From positions 1-64,000 of the forward strand of contig UNSJ01000004.1 of the NCBI GenBank assembly GCA_900548405.1: a stretch of DNA of 64,000 nucleotides, read 5' to 3'. The stretch comes from Candidatus Gastranaerophilales bacterium. Its GTDB lineage: Bacteria; Cyanobacteriota; Vampirovibrionia; Gastranaerophilales; Gastranaerophilaceae. Shown piece after piece: positions 26,763-35,627 of this stretch. Each line of letters opens with the position of its first letter. Within the stretch, counting starts at the first letter, position 1. The notes under the pieces were generated by a model. The model searched no databases and had not been told where the DNA came from. It saw nothing but the letters and a program-made list of their open reading frames with translations. The position numbers were made by a program, and so were the translations under genes.

Positions 26763-27158
26763 TTACGCTTCAGCAGTTGCTTCTTCAGCAGGAGCTTCAC
26801 TTGCTGCTTCTGCTGCCGCTTTAGCTTCTGCCTCAGCAGCTGCTTTTGCTTCAGCTTCAGCTTGAGCCTTAGCTTGAGCTTTTTTAGAAAGCTTTACAGT
26901 TTCTTTTTTAACGTAGTTTAAAGTACCGTCTTCATTACAGTTTTTAATTAAGTAAGCAACTGTTTCTGTCGGTTGAGCACCTTTTTTAATCCATTCTAAA
27001 GCTGCTGGTTTATCTAATTGCATAACTTTGGTTTTAGGATTATAATGTCCCAATTCTTGAATAGGTCGTCCTTCACGTTTTGTTGTTGAATTGATTACGA
27101 TAATTCTGTATGTAGGGTTCTTTTTAGAGCCTAGTCTTTTTAATCTGATTTTTAACAT
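26763..27158 (-). CDS. rpsP: 30S ribosomal protein S16 with an Ala/Glu-rich C-terminal extension
   Basis: 131 residues. The first about 80 are a canonical S16 (MLKIRLKRLGSKKNPTYRI, REGRPIQELGHYNPKT, ALEWIKKGAQPTETV). After about residue 88 comes a low-complexity tail of Lys/Ala/Glu/Gln repeats (KAAAEAEAKAAAEAASEAPA) that is absent from most S16 proteins. The usual rpsP partners (rimM, trmD, ffh) are not adjacent. The ATG has a weak GAAGGAAAA ribosome-binding site. The 216 bp upstream hold no gene and no structure I could define. Confidence 0.95.
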   Translation of the reverse strand: MLKIRLKRLGSKKNPTYRIIVINSTTKREGRPIQELGHYNPKTKVMQLDKPAALEWIKKGAQPTETVAYLIKNCNEDGTLNYVKKETVKLSKKAQAKAQAEAEAKAAAEAEAKAAAEAASEAPAEEATAEA

Positions 27159-27348
27159 TAGTTGTTTTCCTTCTTATTAGTTGTACTTTTACGGGATTAT
27201 AACCGCCGCTTGTTACTTTCCCTTGAACAAGGCTAAGAGGAATTGCCCGTTCCATTATTTATAAAACCACAAACGATTTTGCTAATCAAGTATTGATTAA
27301 CAAATATTATGATAATTTTTTCCATCCTCTATAAGGAATGTAAATAGT

Positions 27349-27376
27349 TTGAATTTATATAAATATTCCTTATAAT
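27349..27376 (+). promoter_or_regulatory. Promoter of the FliI/SctN-like gene, leaderless layout
   Basis: TTGAAT (27349-27354), 16 bases and TATAAT (27371-27376), 7 bases before ATG 27384. An earlier in-frame ATG at 27375 overlaps the -10 box and so cannot be the start if this promoter is used. Confidence 0.55.
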
Positions 27377-27383
27377 GAGTATT

Positions 27384-28730
27384 ATGGAAGGTTTAGATAC
27401 AAGCAAGCTTGATGAACTTAAATATAAAGTTAAGGATAAGTTAGATGAAACGCAATTATTTCGTTTTAAAGGAACTGTATCTAAACTTTTGGGGCTGACC
27501 GTTGAGGTTAAGCTTCCCGGTTTGAAAGTCGGTGACTTGTGCTATATTGAAACAAAAGATGGACGTAAAAAACCTGCCGAAGTTCAGGCTTTTAAAGGTG
27601 AAGCTGCTCAATTGCTTTTGCTTTATGACGGAGAAGGCATCGGTCAGGGAAGTCTTGTTACAAGTACAGGAAAACCTATCATAATTCCTGTCGGTGATTT
27701 TCTTTTGGGAAGATTAATAAACCCTATGGGTGAACCAATTGACGGAAAACCTCTTGATACAACGGGAGCTATGTGGAGAGCTGTTGAAGGACCGCCTCCT
27801 GGACCTTTTGAAAGACCTATTATTACAGAAATATTTTCAACAGGTGTAAGAGCAATTGACAGCTGTATGACTATGGGATGCGGGCAGCGTTTGGGGCTGT
27901 TTGCCGGTTCGGGAGTAGGTAAAAGTACGCTTCTGGGTATGATTGCCAGAAATTCTGATGCGGATGTAAACGTTGTTGCTTTGATTGGAGAACGCGGACG
28001 TGAAGTTAAAGAATTCGTAGAAGATGCACTTGGTGAACTCGGTATGTCTAAATCTGTTTTGGTTTGTTCCACAGGCGATCAACCGCCTTTGATTCGTCAA
28101 AAAGCGCTTCTTACTGCAACTGCGGTTTGTGAGTATTTTAGAGATCAGGGAAAAAAAGTTTTTTTAATGACAGATACTGTTACACGTTGTGCTATGGCTG
28201 GTCGTGAAGTAGGGTTGTCACTGGGGGAACCTCCTACTATGAAGGGTTATCCTCCGTCAATATTTTCCTGGCTTCAAAAAGTTTTGGAACGTGCTGGAAA
28301 CAGTCCTAAAGGCTCAATTACTGCTCTTTATACAGTTTTAATGGAGGGTGATGATATTTCAGACCCTATTGTTGATATTGTGCGTGGTATTGTTGACGGT
28401 CACATTTTCTTATCAAGAAAAGTTGCAGAAATGAATCATTATCCTGCTATTGATGTTTTAGGAAGTATTTCAAGGCTTATGTCTTCTATTGCAACCCCTG
28501 AACACAAAGAGGCTGCCGCAAAGATGAGAAAAATCCTTGCGATGTACAGAGAAAATAAGGACTTAATTGATGTTGGTATGTACCAGCCGGGTTCAAATCC
28601 TAAACTTGATATTGCAATTGAAATGATGCCTAGAGTTAATGCTTTTTTACAGCAGAGAACCTCGGATATTGTTAGTATGGATACTACTGTTCAAACTCTT
28701 GTTGATATGATGCAGGGCGTAGATATTTAA
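27384..28730 (+). CDS. FliI/SctN-like type III export ATPase
   Basis: About 448 residues from ATG 27384. Beta-barrel N-domain, then an F1-like ATPase core: Walker A GLFAGSGVGKSTLLG (about 171-185), Walker B region KVFLMTDTVTRCAMAGREVG, and the FliI/SctN signature PPSIFSWLQKVLERAG. This ATPase strips chaperones from substrates of flagellar or injectisome export. No FliH, FliJ, rod or hook genes lie nearby; the next gene is a zinc transporter. With the FlhA-like domain at 12463 it hints at a non-standard export system, or flagellar genes scattered elsewhere. Confidence 0.9.
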   Translation: MEGLDTSKLDELKYKVKDKLDETQLFRFKGTVSKLLGLTVEVKLPGLKVGDLCYIETKDGRKKPAEVQAFKGEAAQLLLLYDGEGIGQGSLVTSTGKPIIIPVGDFLLGRLINPMGEPIDGKPLDTTGAMWRAVEGPPPGPFERPIITEIFSTGVRAIDSCMTMGCGQRLGLFAGSGVGKSTLLGMIARNSDADVNVVALIGERGREVKEFVEDALGELGMSKSVLVCSTGDQPPLIRQKALLTATAVCEYFRDQGKKVFLMTDTVTRCAMAGREVGLSLGEPPTMKGYPPSIFSWLQKVLERAGNSPKGSITALYTVLMEGDDISDPIVDIVRGIVDGHIFLSRKVAEMNHYPAIDVLGSISRLMSSIATPEHKEAAAKMRKILAMYRENKDLIDVGMYQPGSNPKLDIAIEMMPRVNAFLQQRTSDIVSMDTTVQTLVDMMQGVDI

Positions 28731-28774
28731 TTAATATAATTATTTTGTGGTAGAATATTTGCGGAGGAAAGAAA

Positions 28775-29575
28775 ATGAACTTACCGCAGAATTTTGTACC
28801 TGCTATGTTAATTACCCTTTTTGCAGGGTTAGCTACCGCAATAGGCGGCGGGATAGCATTTATTGTTAAAAAAGATAATTTAAAGGCTTTATCTGTGGGG
28901 CTTGGATTCTCAGCAGGTGTTATGATTTTTCTTTCATTTACAGATATTTTGCCTGAGGCAGGAAAACTTCTTGCCGTTAATTTTCCGAATAAATACGAAT
29001 GGCTTGTTTACGGCGGATTTATTATAGGTTTGGTCGTTGCAATTCTAATTGACTATTTTATCCCGGATCACATAGATACTGATGAAGTTTTAAATCCTGA
29101 TGCTCCTTGCAAGCATCAGCACAGGATTAAACGTGCAGGTTTGTTTACAGCTGTTGCTATTTGTGTTCATAACTTTCCTGAGGGTATGGCTACATTTTTA
29201 ACTACAACCCAAAATATTACTTTAGGTATTTCTGTGGGCTTAGCCATTGCTATACATAATATTCCGGAAGGAATTGCAGTTGCACTGCCTATTTATCATG
29301 TTACGGGTAAAAAACGTTATGCTATGTTATATGCGGCATTGTCAGGGATTACCGAACCCATAGGTGCAATAGTCGGGTTATTTTTGTTCAGCTTATTACT
29401 TCCCCAAATTATGATAGGAATGCTTATGGCTGCTGTTGCAGGTATAATGATTTATCTTGCTTTTGACACACTTCTTCCGCTTGCAAGAGAATACGGAAAC
29501 TGGCACTTATCTATGGTAGGTATTGTTTCCGGTATGCTTGTAATCTGGGTCAGCCTTATACTGATAGGAGGATAA
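28775..29575 (+). CDS. zupT: Zinc/divalent metal transporter of the ZIP family
   Basis: 266 residues, polytopic (about eight helices). Metal-binding motifs HNFPEGMATFL (helix IV) and HNIPEGIAVALP (helix V) are intact, as in E. coli ZupT. A His-containing loop (CKHQHRIKRAG) links helices III and IV. It imports Zn2+ and other divalent cations across the inner membrane. RBS GGAGGAAAG. Only 7 bp separate it from the downstream SPASM gene, so they are co-transcribed. Confidence 0.9.
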   Translation: MNLPQNFVPAMLITLFAGLATAIGGGIAFIVKKDNLKALSVGLGFSAGVMIFLSFTDILPEAGKLLAVNFPNKYEWLVYGGFIIGLVVAILIDYFIPDHIDTDEVLNPDAPCKHQHRIKRAGLFTAVAICVHNFPEGMATFLTTTQNITLGISVGLAIAIHNIPEGIAVALPIYHVTGKKRYAMLYAALSGITEPIGAIVGLFLFSLLLPQIMIGMLMAAVAGIMIYLAFDTLLPLAREYGNWHLSMVGIVSGMLVIWVSLILIGG

Positions 29576-29582
29576 CGAAAGT

Positions 29583-30653
29583 ATGTTTAATCTGTCAAAT
29601 CTTTTTGATTTAGGAAGAAACTTGTATGCTCTGCCTTCTTATAATGACAGAAGCGGTAAGGCTCTTATGCCTTTAAGGTACTTTTTTGAACTTACATACC
29701 GCTGCAATCTTCAATGCCCTTACTGCTATGTAGGATGCGACCGTAACAAGGAGGAACTTACTACACAAGAATGGTTTAATCTGATTGATCAAATTCCGTT
29801 TTATTCTTTTGTTACTCTTGTCGGCGGAGAACCATTGATAAGAAAAGATTTTATTGATATTTTGATGAGGACATCAAAGAAAACTTTAGGTAAGCTTAAT
29901 GTTGTTTCTAACGGAATTTTGATTAATGATGAAATTATTGATGCTTTTATCAAAAGTAATATGATGCTTTTATCTGTTTCACTTGACGGATACGGAAAAA
30001 ATCATGACATCAATCGCGCAAAAGAAGGAATATGGGATAAAATTATGGATAATTTTGATAATATGAATTCCCGTAATAAGCGTCCTATGGTTGATATTAA
30101 AACTATTGTTCTTGAAAATAATCTTGATGATTTAGTCAAACTTTATAAGATGTGCGATGAGAAAAATTTTAATTTCTTATCAATATCTTTTTTAAGAAAT
30201 AATAACTTAAAGCAAAATTCTGTTTTGTTTGACGGTTTTGTTCCCGAATTTAATGCTAATTACCCGATTGAAAGATATTTTGATATGGAACATTTTAAAG
30301 AAGTTTATAAAGAGTTAATGTCTTTAAGCAAAAATTCAAATGTTCAAATCAGATTTTCTCCAAAATTCGAGTATGCAAAAAATCCGATTGAAAAGATTGA
30401 AGAATTTTTTAATACTCCTGCTGACAAGCCGGTTTCTGAAATTTATAAGCCTTGCATGTATCCGTATTCAAATATGATGATTACTCCTGCGGGAGATGTT
30501 TATCCTTGCCTTTCTCAAAAAATAGGAAATGTTAAGGATATGAAAATAAAGGAGGTATTTAACCTCCCTCATTACAGATGTTTCAGAAAAAATTTGAAAG
30601 CTGCAAAAGTTTTTGGCGCCTGCCAGATGTGCTGCGAACTTTCAGTTAAATAA
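29583..30653 (+). CDS. Radical SAM protein with a SPASM-like C-terminus
   Basis: 356 residues. [4Fe-4S] motif CNLQCPYC (about 41-48) and GGEP (about 81-84). The C-terminal cysteine set (CMYPYSNMMITPAGDVYPC, then GACQMCC) is that of SPASM or twitch auxiliary-cluster proteins. Such enzymes modify peptides or act as anaerobic maturases. No precursor-peptide gene is seen next to it, so the substrate is unknown. Translationally close to zupT. Only 2 bp downstream lies the end of a degenerate pilin on the other strand. Confidence 0.82.
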   Translation: MFNLSNLFDLGRNLYALPSYNDRSGKALMPLRYFFELTYRCNLQCPYCYVGCDRNKEELTTQEWFNLIDQIPFYSFVTLVGGEPLIRKDFIDILMRTSKKTLGKLNVVSNGILINDEIIDAFIKSNMMLLSVSLDGYGKNHDINRAKEGIWDKIMDNFDNMNSRNKRPMVDIKTIVLENNLDDLVKLYKMCDEKNFNFLSISFLRNNNLKQNSVLFDGFVPEFNANYPIERYFDMEHFKEVYKELMSLSKNSNVQIRFSPKFEYAKNPIEKIEEFFNTPADKPVSEIYKPCMYPYSNMMITPAGDVYPCLSQKIGNVKDMKIKEVFNLPHYRCFRKNLKAAKVFGACQMCCELSVK

Positions 30654-30655
30654 TT

Positions 30656-30802
30656 CTATTTATGCAGATTTTTGAAAAAGTCTTTATCCGATGATGCCTT
30701 ATATGCACAGGTAAAACCGTTTGCGCCTGTTGTACCTGTTTTGCTGCAATAATTTTCAGGATTTCCGCTCCAGGTGTTTGAGGTTGTTCCTTCTTCGCCC
30801 AT
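30656..30802 (-). pseudogene. Prepilin remnant: C-terminal 48 codons only
   Basis: On the minus strand a frame of 48 codons to TAG encodes SGNPENYCSKTGTTGANGFT, then CAYKASSDKDFFKNLHK. The Cys-rich end resembles that of prepilin C (SKTGTGYWCSALI). The N-terminal helix and the rest are missing. Directly upstream (30813-30835) lies a copy of the pilin P1 promoter spacer (TATTACGGAAGTTTTGT), so promoter and C-terminus have been joined by an internal deletion. It lies between the SPASM gene and the phage cluster. Confidence 0.7.
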
Positions 30803-30981
30803 TGGCAGATGCTATTACGGAAGTTTTGTTAAGAGAGTGAACCATGAAAACATGGATATGGCACCATGAGTATGTAAGCGTGGACTTTTCAAATTTTACA
30901 GATAAGTTATACTAAGAATGTGGTTAAGGTTCACGCCCAAGATGGCCAAATTGTTTACCACAAGGGTTAGGGGATAGTAGT
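30803..30981. other. Gene-free stretch between the pilin fragment and the phage cluster
   Basis: About 180 bases. The left end is the fossil pilin promoter (TATTACGGAAGTTTTGTTAAGAG, minus strand; its -35 is now TTAACA). The rest, including ACCATGAAAACATGGATATGG and a possible -10 (TATACT) near 30910, shows no open frame or tRNA. It marks the left edge of the phage genes; I could not define an attachment site. Confidence 0.5.
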
Positions 30982-31362
30982 ATGGGATATATACACTGCT
31001 GCGGGGCGTTGCATAAAACTAAAACGTTCAAACTTATACCGCAGGAAAAGTTTATGTTGTGTGAAGTTGATTATTTATCGAAATGTCCTGTTTGCGGACA
31101 TACGGTAGTTCAACTAACAAGAATAGATAATGATGATAATATTTCTGTTGTCAGAAAAGTTAATAAAAAAGCAAAAGAATTTCTGACAAAACTGAAAAAT
31201 AAAATTTTATACGAAATTCGTCCGATTAATTACAGTAAAACTAATTGTGGGAAGTTTTATCTTAATTATAACGAATTTGGTGTAAAAAAACGATGTTACT
31301 CAAATTTGAGCACATTAAAAATGGGACTTACTGAAAATAAATATTTAAAAATTAATCCTTAA
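30982..31362 (+). CDS. Small Cys-rich phage protein (hypothetical)
   Basis: 126 residues. A Cys/His N-terminal part (HCCGALH, then KCPVCGHTVV at about 33-42) probably binds zinc; the rest is basic. Possibly a nucleic-acid-binding or regulatory phage protein. It is followed by a clear terminator, so it is transcribed apart from the structural genes. Confidence 0.6.
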   Translation: MGYIHCCGALHKTKTFKLIPQEKFMLCEVDYLSKCPVCGHTVVQLTRIDNDDNISVVRKVNKKAKEFLTKLKNKILYEIRPINYSKTNCGKFYLNYNEFGVKKRCYSNLSTLKMGLTENKYLKINP

Positions 31363-31379
31363 ATTATCTTACTCTCTCT

Positions 31380-31407
31380 GGGAGGAATTTTCCTCCCGCC
31401 TTTTTTT
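31380..31407 (+). terminator. Rho-independent terminator
   Basis: GGGAGGAA/TTCCTCCC hairpin followed by GCC and seven T, 18 bp after the Zn-ribbon gene. Confidence 0.9.
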
Positions 31408-31485
31408 CAGCGGAATTATTATGAAAGCAGTAAAAGTATTTTTTAGTATGCTAAATGTAAATTTTAAGTAAAGGGAATTAAGCAG

Positions 31486-31746
31486 ATGACACTATCTCCA
31501 AAGGAAATTGAAGTATTGACTTTGGTTGCTATGGGTTATTCAGATAAGCAAATCGGAGTGGATTTAAAGATAGCTTACGGTACGGTAAGAAACCATATCG
31601 ACAGAGCTGTTTTAAAGCTTAATGCACAGAATAGAACTCATGCAGCTATGATTTATAAATTGATGAATAAAGATTGGTTAGAGGAATTTTATGAAGAGAA
31701 TAATAATACATTGGACCGCAGGAACTTATTATCCAAGCGAATATGA
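31486..31746 (+). CDS. LuxR/GerE-type helix-turn-helix protein
   Basis: 86 residues, only the DNA-binding domain: LSPKEIEVLTLVAMGYSDKQ, then IGVDLKIAYGTVRNHIDRAV. No receiver or autoinducer domain. As the first gene of the virion run it is a candidate regulator of late genes, or a TerS-like DNA-recognition protein; the former is preferred. Its last 56 bp overlap the amidase gene. Confidence 0.8.
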   Translation: MTLSPKEIEVLTLVAMGYSDKQIGVDLKIAYGTVRNHIDRAVLKLNAQNRTHAAMIYKLMNKDWLEEFYEENNNTLDRRNLLSKRI

Positions 31747-32182
31747 AAAGGAACATTATCATTTTCTTGTTGATAAAGATGGAAAAGTACATAAGGGAAA
31801 ATTTGCTCCCGAATGTAATGAAGTTTGCAGGGTTGGGAAATATGCTGCTCATACAGGCGGCGGTAATACAGGAAGTATAGGAGTTGCAATTTGCGCAATG
31901 GCAGGATTCAAAAATAAGAATTCTGCTGGTAATTATCCTATTACAAAAAAGCAGTTTGAAAGCACTATGGAGCTTTGTGCACAGCTTTCAAAACAATATT
32001 CTATTGATATACTTCCGCAAAATGTAATGACACATTACGAATTTGGTATCAAGAACCCGAAAACTACGTCAGCTGGAAAAATTGATATCATACATATCCC
32101 TCCTTATTCTTGGGTTTCAAAAGATGAGGCGGGAAGCTTTATACGTTCAAAAATTAAATGGTACAAATTAAAGGAAAATTAA
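31691..32182 (+). CDS. N-acetylmuramoyl-L-alanine amidase (phage endolysin)
   Basis: 163 residues, an amidase_2 (T7-lysozyme-like) domain without a cell-wall-binding part. Zinc-ligand and catalytic regions: IIHWTAG (about 4-10), AAHTGGGNTGSIGVAI (about 55-70), MTHYEFG (about 115-121) and KIDIIHIPP near the end. It cleaves the bond between MurNAc and L-Ala in peptidoglycan at lysis. GAGGA lies 5 bases before the start. Overlap with the HTH gene suggests translational coupling. Confidence 0.85.
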   Translation: MKRIIIHWTAGTYYPSEYEKEHYHFLVDKDGKVHKGKFAPECNEVCRVGKYAAHTGGGNTGSIGVAICAMAGFKNKNSAGNYPITKKQFESTMELCAQLSKQYSIDILPQNVMTHYEFGIKNPKTTSAGKIDIIHIPPYSWVSKDEAGSFIRSKIKWYKLKEN

Positions 32183-32184
32183 TT

Positions 32185-33693
32185 ATGGAAGTTGCTTATT
32201 ACAATTTATCGGGCGGTATTAACCAAGCGCTTACCAAGACAGAGCTTGGAATTGATACTAAAAAAGTTTACTGGGCCGATTCCGAAAATGTGGAAATTTT
32301 TCAAAACAGAGGTGTCGTAAAGCAAAAAGGCAACACTTTGTTTTATCAAATGGATGAGGAGATTACAGGAATATCAGAAATGACTTCTTATGACAGGAGC
32401 AAACTGGTTATTACTACAATATCCGGAAAAATATATATTTACGATGACAGCCACGCAAAATTATCACTGGTTGATAAAACGCTTACAGGCAAAAATCCTT
32501 CATTCATAAGTTTTTTAAACGGTATACTTGTCATAACGGAAAGCGATGGATTATTTTATATTAAAAATAACGCATCGTACGATGTCGTTGAATGTAATTT
32601 AAAAGATCTTGAGGATAATATTATTACAGATGCTGTAATTACTGTCTTTAAAGGACGCGTATGGGCAGCATCGGGAGCTACTTTATATTATTCTGCGCTT
32701 GGTACATATAACGATTTTACTACTGATGACGATGCCGGTTATATTAATGAATTTCACACTGATACGGGCTCTATTACAGCTTTGAAACCATACAAAGATT
32801 ATCTTGCTATTTATAAAAAGAACAGCGTTTATCTTTTAACAGGTACAAGTCCCGATGACTTTGCAATTGTGCCTTTTGCAAATAAGGGTGCTTATGGAAA
32901 TAATTCAATAGTAAACGTTGATAACAAACAATATTTTTTAAGCAACGGTATATATGCTCTTGAACAGGTTGGTGAACTTAACCAAATACAGCTCGGAAGC
33001 GAAATATCCCAAAAGATTAAACAAGAGTTTAACAGTTTTGGTGATTTGAAAAAGGCTTTTTGTCTGCATTACGAAAACAAAAATCAGATATGGTATTTCT
33101 TTCCTTATATTGATGAAAGTTATTATCATATTGTTTGGATTAACGACTATGTTAACAAGTCCTGGTATAAACGTATAATTCCACAGAATATAAAAACAGC
33201 CTGTCTTTATAACGGGTATATTTATACGGCTGATAATCAGGGCATTATTTATAAAGAAGATTTCGGAACCACATTTAACGGCGAGGCTGTTAAATTTATG
33301 TGGAAATCTCCGTTTTTGGCAATTAACTCTCCGCATCACAGAAAAATGATTGATGAATTTTACTTTTTACTGGATACGGAACAGGATAATAATTTTGATT
33401 TCTCTGTATACAAGGATTATGACAGTGAATATTCGGATGACAGTGAAAAGATTTATTCAATTCATCAGGACCATATGATTTGGGGTGATGATACAGACGA
33501 GGTAACAGAACAATGTATGTGGACTCCTGATGATGCCTCAGTACCTGTGTGGTCTATAAATAAAGATACTATGGAAAAAGCTGAGATTTCAGAATCCAAC
33601 TATTCTGTCCAGCTTTGTGTATCAGGAGAAGAAATTACGCAATCCTGTGCGATTATAGGTCTGCAATTCAGAGAAATTTACAACGATGACTAA
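32185..33693 (+). CDS. P22 gp10-like tail hub / packaged-DNA stabilisation protein
   Basis: 502 residues from ATG 32185 (AAGGAAAA upstream; the frame opens earlier at 32158 inside the amidase gene). Repeated short beta units (FLNGILVITESDGLFYI, FKGRVWAASGATLYYSALG, PYKDYLAIYKKNSVYLLTG) follow the propeller pattern of podoviral neck and hub proteins such as P22 gp10. The DFTTDDDAGYINEF segment also fits. It would seal the portal-adaptor channel after DNA packaging. Assigned from pattern, not alignment. Confidence 0.65.
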   Translation: MEVAYYNLSGGINQALTKTELGIDTKKVYWADSENVEIFQNRGVVKQKGNTLFYQMDEEITGISEMTSYDRSKLVITTISGKIYIYDDSHAKLSLVDKTLTGKNPSFISFLNGILVITESDGLFYIKNNASYDVVECNLKDLEDNIITDAVITVFKGRVWAASGATLYYSALGTYNDFTTDDDAGYINEFHTDTGSITALKPYKDYLAIYKKNSVYLLTGTSPDDFAIVPFANKGAYGNNSIVNVDNKQYFLSNGIYALEQVGELNQIQLGSEISQKIKQEFNSFGDLKKAFCLHYENKNQIWYFFPYIDESYYHIVWINDYVNKSWYKRIIPQNIKTACLYNGYIYTADNQGIIYKEDFGTTFNGEAVKFMWKSPFLAINSPHHRKMIDEFYFLLDTEQDNNFDFSVYKDYDSEYSDDSEKIYSIHQDHMIWGDDTDEVTEQCMWTPDDASVPVWSINKDTMEKAEISESNYSVQLCVSGEEITQSCAIIGLQFREIYNDD

Positions 33694-33741
33694 AGCACCA
33701 CTTACATAAAATATACATTAAAAAAAGAAAGGAAAATCAAA

Positions 33742-34632
33742 ATGACAGAAAATGCTTACTCAGCTTTTATCCCTGAAATTTGGAGTCAGAAATTAAACAA
33801 TATTCTTGAAAAAGAATGTGTTATGCTTCAATGTGTTAACAGAAATTATGAAGGTGAAATTAAAAATCAAGGTGATAAAGTAAAAATTATTACTCCTGCT
33901 GATGTTACTATTTCAACTCTAGGTACAACCAATATTACTTATAGCGAATTGGAACCGACAGCAGCAGAGCTGGTTATTGACCAGAAAAAATTCTTTGCAT
34001 TTAAAATTAATGATGTTGCTCAAGTTCAAGCTAATACAGATATTATGGAAGCACATCTTAAAAATGCTAAAAAAGCTATCGAACAAGTTCAAGATGCTTA
34101 TTTATTATCACAACATGCTAATGTTGCGGCAGGTAATATTGTAGGTACTGATGCAGCTCCTGTCACTTTAGACAAGACAACTATTTACTCACAATTCGTT
34201 CAGCTTGCTCTATGTTTGAAAAACTCAGATGCTGTTTCTGCAACAGTTCGTCCTTGGGTAGTTATCAACCCTACTATTGAATCTTATCTTCTTCAAAGTT
34301 CAGAATTCATCGGTGCTCACAATGTAGCTGATGAAACTTTAAGAGAAGGTGCAATCGGCAGAATTGCAGGCATGGATGTTCTTGTAAGTACAAACTTGAC
34401 TGCGGTTAACGGTAAATACTATGTACTTGCGGGTACAAACGAAGCTATTACTTTTGCTTCTCAATTAGCTAAAATTGAAAGCTTAAGAGATAAAGATTCA
34501 TTCTCTGATTTGATTAGAGGCTTATATTTATACGGTGCAAAAACTGTTCAGCCAAAAGCACTGGCTAAAATGGTTGTTAGTGCAGAATCAACTGTTGATT
34601 CAGATACTGACACCGATACAGACGGACACTAG
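33742..34632 (+). CDS. Major capsid protein (HK97 fold, P22-coat-like)
   Basis: 296 residues. N-terminal AFIPEIWSQKLNNILEKECV, NRNYEGEIKNQGDKVKI and ITPADVT..., then FAFKINDVAQVQANTDIME, match the family of P22-type coat proteins. Later VRPWVVINPTIESYLL, IGRIAGMDVLVSTNL and FASQLAKIESLRDKDSFSD are typical of HK97-fold capsids. The C-terminus ends in an Asp/Thr repeat (DSDTDTDTDGH). Strong RBS (AAAGGAAAA); its codons look optimised. A terminator hairpin follows, which would favour high capsid expression. Confidence 0.85.
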   Translation: MTENAYSAFIPEIWSQKLNNILEKECVMLQCVNRNYEGEIKNQGDKVKIITPADVTISTLGTTNITYSELEPTAAELVIDQKKFFAFKINDVAQVQANTDIMEAHLKNAKKAIEQVQDAYLLSQHANVAAGNIVGTDAAPVTLDKTTIYSQFVQLALCLKNSDAVSATVRPWVVINPTIESYLLQSSEFIGAHNVADETLREGAIGRIAGMDVLVSTNLTAVNGKYYVLAGTNEAITFASQLAKIESLRDKDSFSDLIRGLYLYGAKTVQPKALAKMVVSAESTVDSDTDTDTDGH

Positions 34633-34643
34633 TAACCCCTATA

Positions 34644-34684
34644 AATGTATCTTCGGATAAGTTGTTTCCGAAGATACATTTTTG
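34644..34684 (+). terminator. Terminator hairpin after the capsid gene
   Basis: AATGTATCTTCGGA, 9-base loop, TCCGAAGATACATTTTT: a 14-bp perfect stem with a short T run. Probably partial termination that sets the capsid-to-downstream ratio. Confidence 0.8.
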
Positions 34685-34704
34685 AAAAATAAAAGGAAAT
34701 TATA

Positions 34705-34941
34705 ATGTTTAGTAAATTAAAAGTTAAAATTAAGGAGCTTGCCAAAACTGCTGTTAAGCTTGCAGAAGAAAAACTAGGTAGCAATAAAGGCAAAGAAAAA
34801 AAAGAAATGGCAATCAATTTTGTTGTTTCTAATATTCCTGTACCGGCTCCTTTTAAACCCGCAGTAAAGTTGTTTTTGTCTGCATTCATAGATGAATCAA
34901 TTGAATTTGCGGTTGAATACATGAATAAGGAGGTCTTATGA
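34705..34941 (+). CDS. LLH-like small phage protein
   Basis: 78 residues. The pattern AVKLAEEKLGSNKGKEKKEM, then AINFVVSN, resembles the C-terminal part of phage LLH-family holins, but the N-terminal transmembrane helix of that family is missing. The rest is amphipathic (PFKPAVKLFLSAFIDESIEF). Its stop overlaps the start of the next gene by 4 bases (ATGA). Role unknown; lysis or structural. Confidence 0.5.
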   Translation: MFSKLKVKIKELAKTAVKLAEEKLGSNKGKEKKEMAINFVVSNIPVPAPFKPAVKLFLSAFIDESIEFAVEYMNKEVL

Positions 34942-35558
34942 ATCCCGAAGAATTACAAAAACTTTCATCCGCTGCCGATATTCAACAGGCAGTACCACAA
35001 GCTGCAATGCCTATGAAAGAAGAAAGTTCAATCAAACAGCAGGCAGCAAATGATATTAATATAATTCAAAATCTCGTTCAGTCAGGTGTAATGAGCTCTG
35101 AACAAGGATATAATTTGATGAATTATGTAACTCAAAAGGCGTTTGAAAAGTATAGTACACAACAACAAGATGCTCAGATCCCGCCTGATGTTTCGCCTTA
35201 TATGTTAGAAAATGATGAATTTTTTAACAAAGAAGGAAGAACAGATGTTTTGAATTATTTAAAAAATTCAAATACTGCTTTTGATAAGGATGAAATCGCA
35301 AAAATCTCTGCAATGATTGAGAATATTGAGAAAACTGCTGTTGCAAGATATTTGCGAGAACTTGATCACGAAAAAACATTAAATAACGAAAATGAATCCG
35401 CAAAACAAAAATTGCGTGCAAATGCGCAAAAAGCTGTTTCTGACGGAAATAAAAATATGGTTTTTACCCGTGACCAAATCGGCAAAATGAGTGGTGCTGA
35501 ATTTGCTAAAAATGAACGTATGATTATGGATCAGCTAAGAAAAGGGCTTATCCGTTAG
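34938..35558 (+). CDS. Scaffold-like helical phage protein
   Basis: 206 residues, Gln/Glu/Ala/Lys-rich and predicted almost fully helical, with a basic C-terminus (SGAEFAKNERMIMDQLRKGL). Composition and place next to the capsid fit a scaffolding or internal protein; in most phages the scaffold gene precedes the capsid gene, so the order is unusual. Alternatively an ejection protein. Confidence 0.5.
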   Translation: MNPEELQKLSSAADIQQAVPQAAMPMKEESSIKQQAANDINIIQNLVQSGVMSSEQGYNLMNYVTQKAFEKYSTQQQDAQIPPDVSPYMLENDEFFNKEGRTDVLNYLKNSNTAFDKDEIAKISAMIENIEKTAVARYLRELDHEKTLNNENESAKQKLRANAQKAVSDGNKNMVFTRDQIGKMSGAEFAKNERMIMDQLRKGLIR

Positions 35559-35627
35559 CAATTTCAAATCTTTGAGAGAACAGCTTTTTTAAGCTGTTCT
35601 TCCTCAAGGATTTTTAAAGGAGATTTT

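Noticed and set aside
27159..27374. Possible structured leader (riboswitch or S16 autoregulatory element) upstream of rpsP
   Set aside because: Some short inverted segments exist, but no known leader consensus could be recognised; a covariance search is needed.
31486..31746. Quorum-sensing LuxR regulator
   Set aside because: Only the HTH domain is present, without an autoinducer domain, inside a phage gene cluster.
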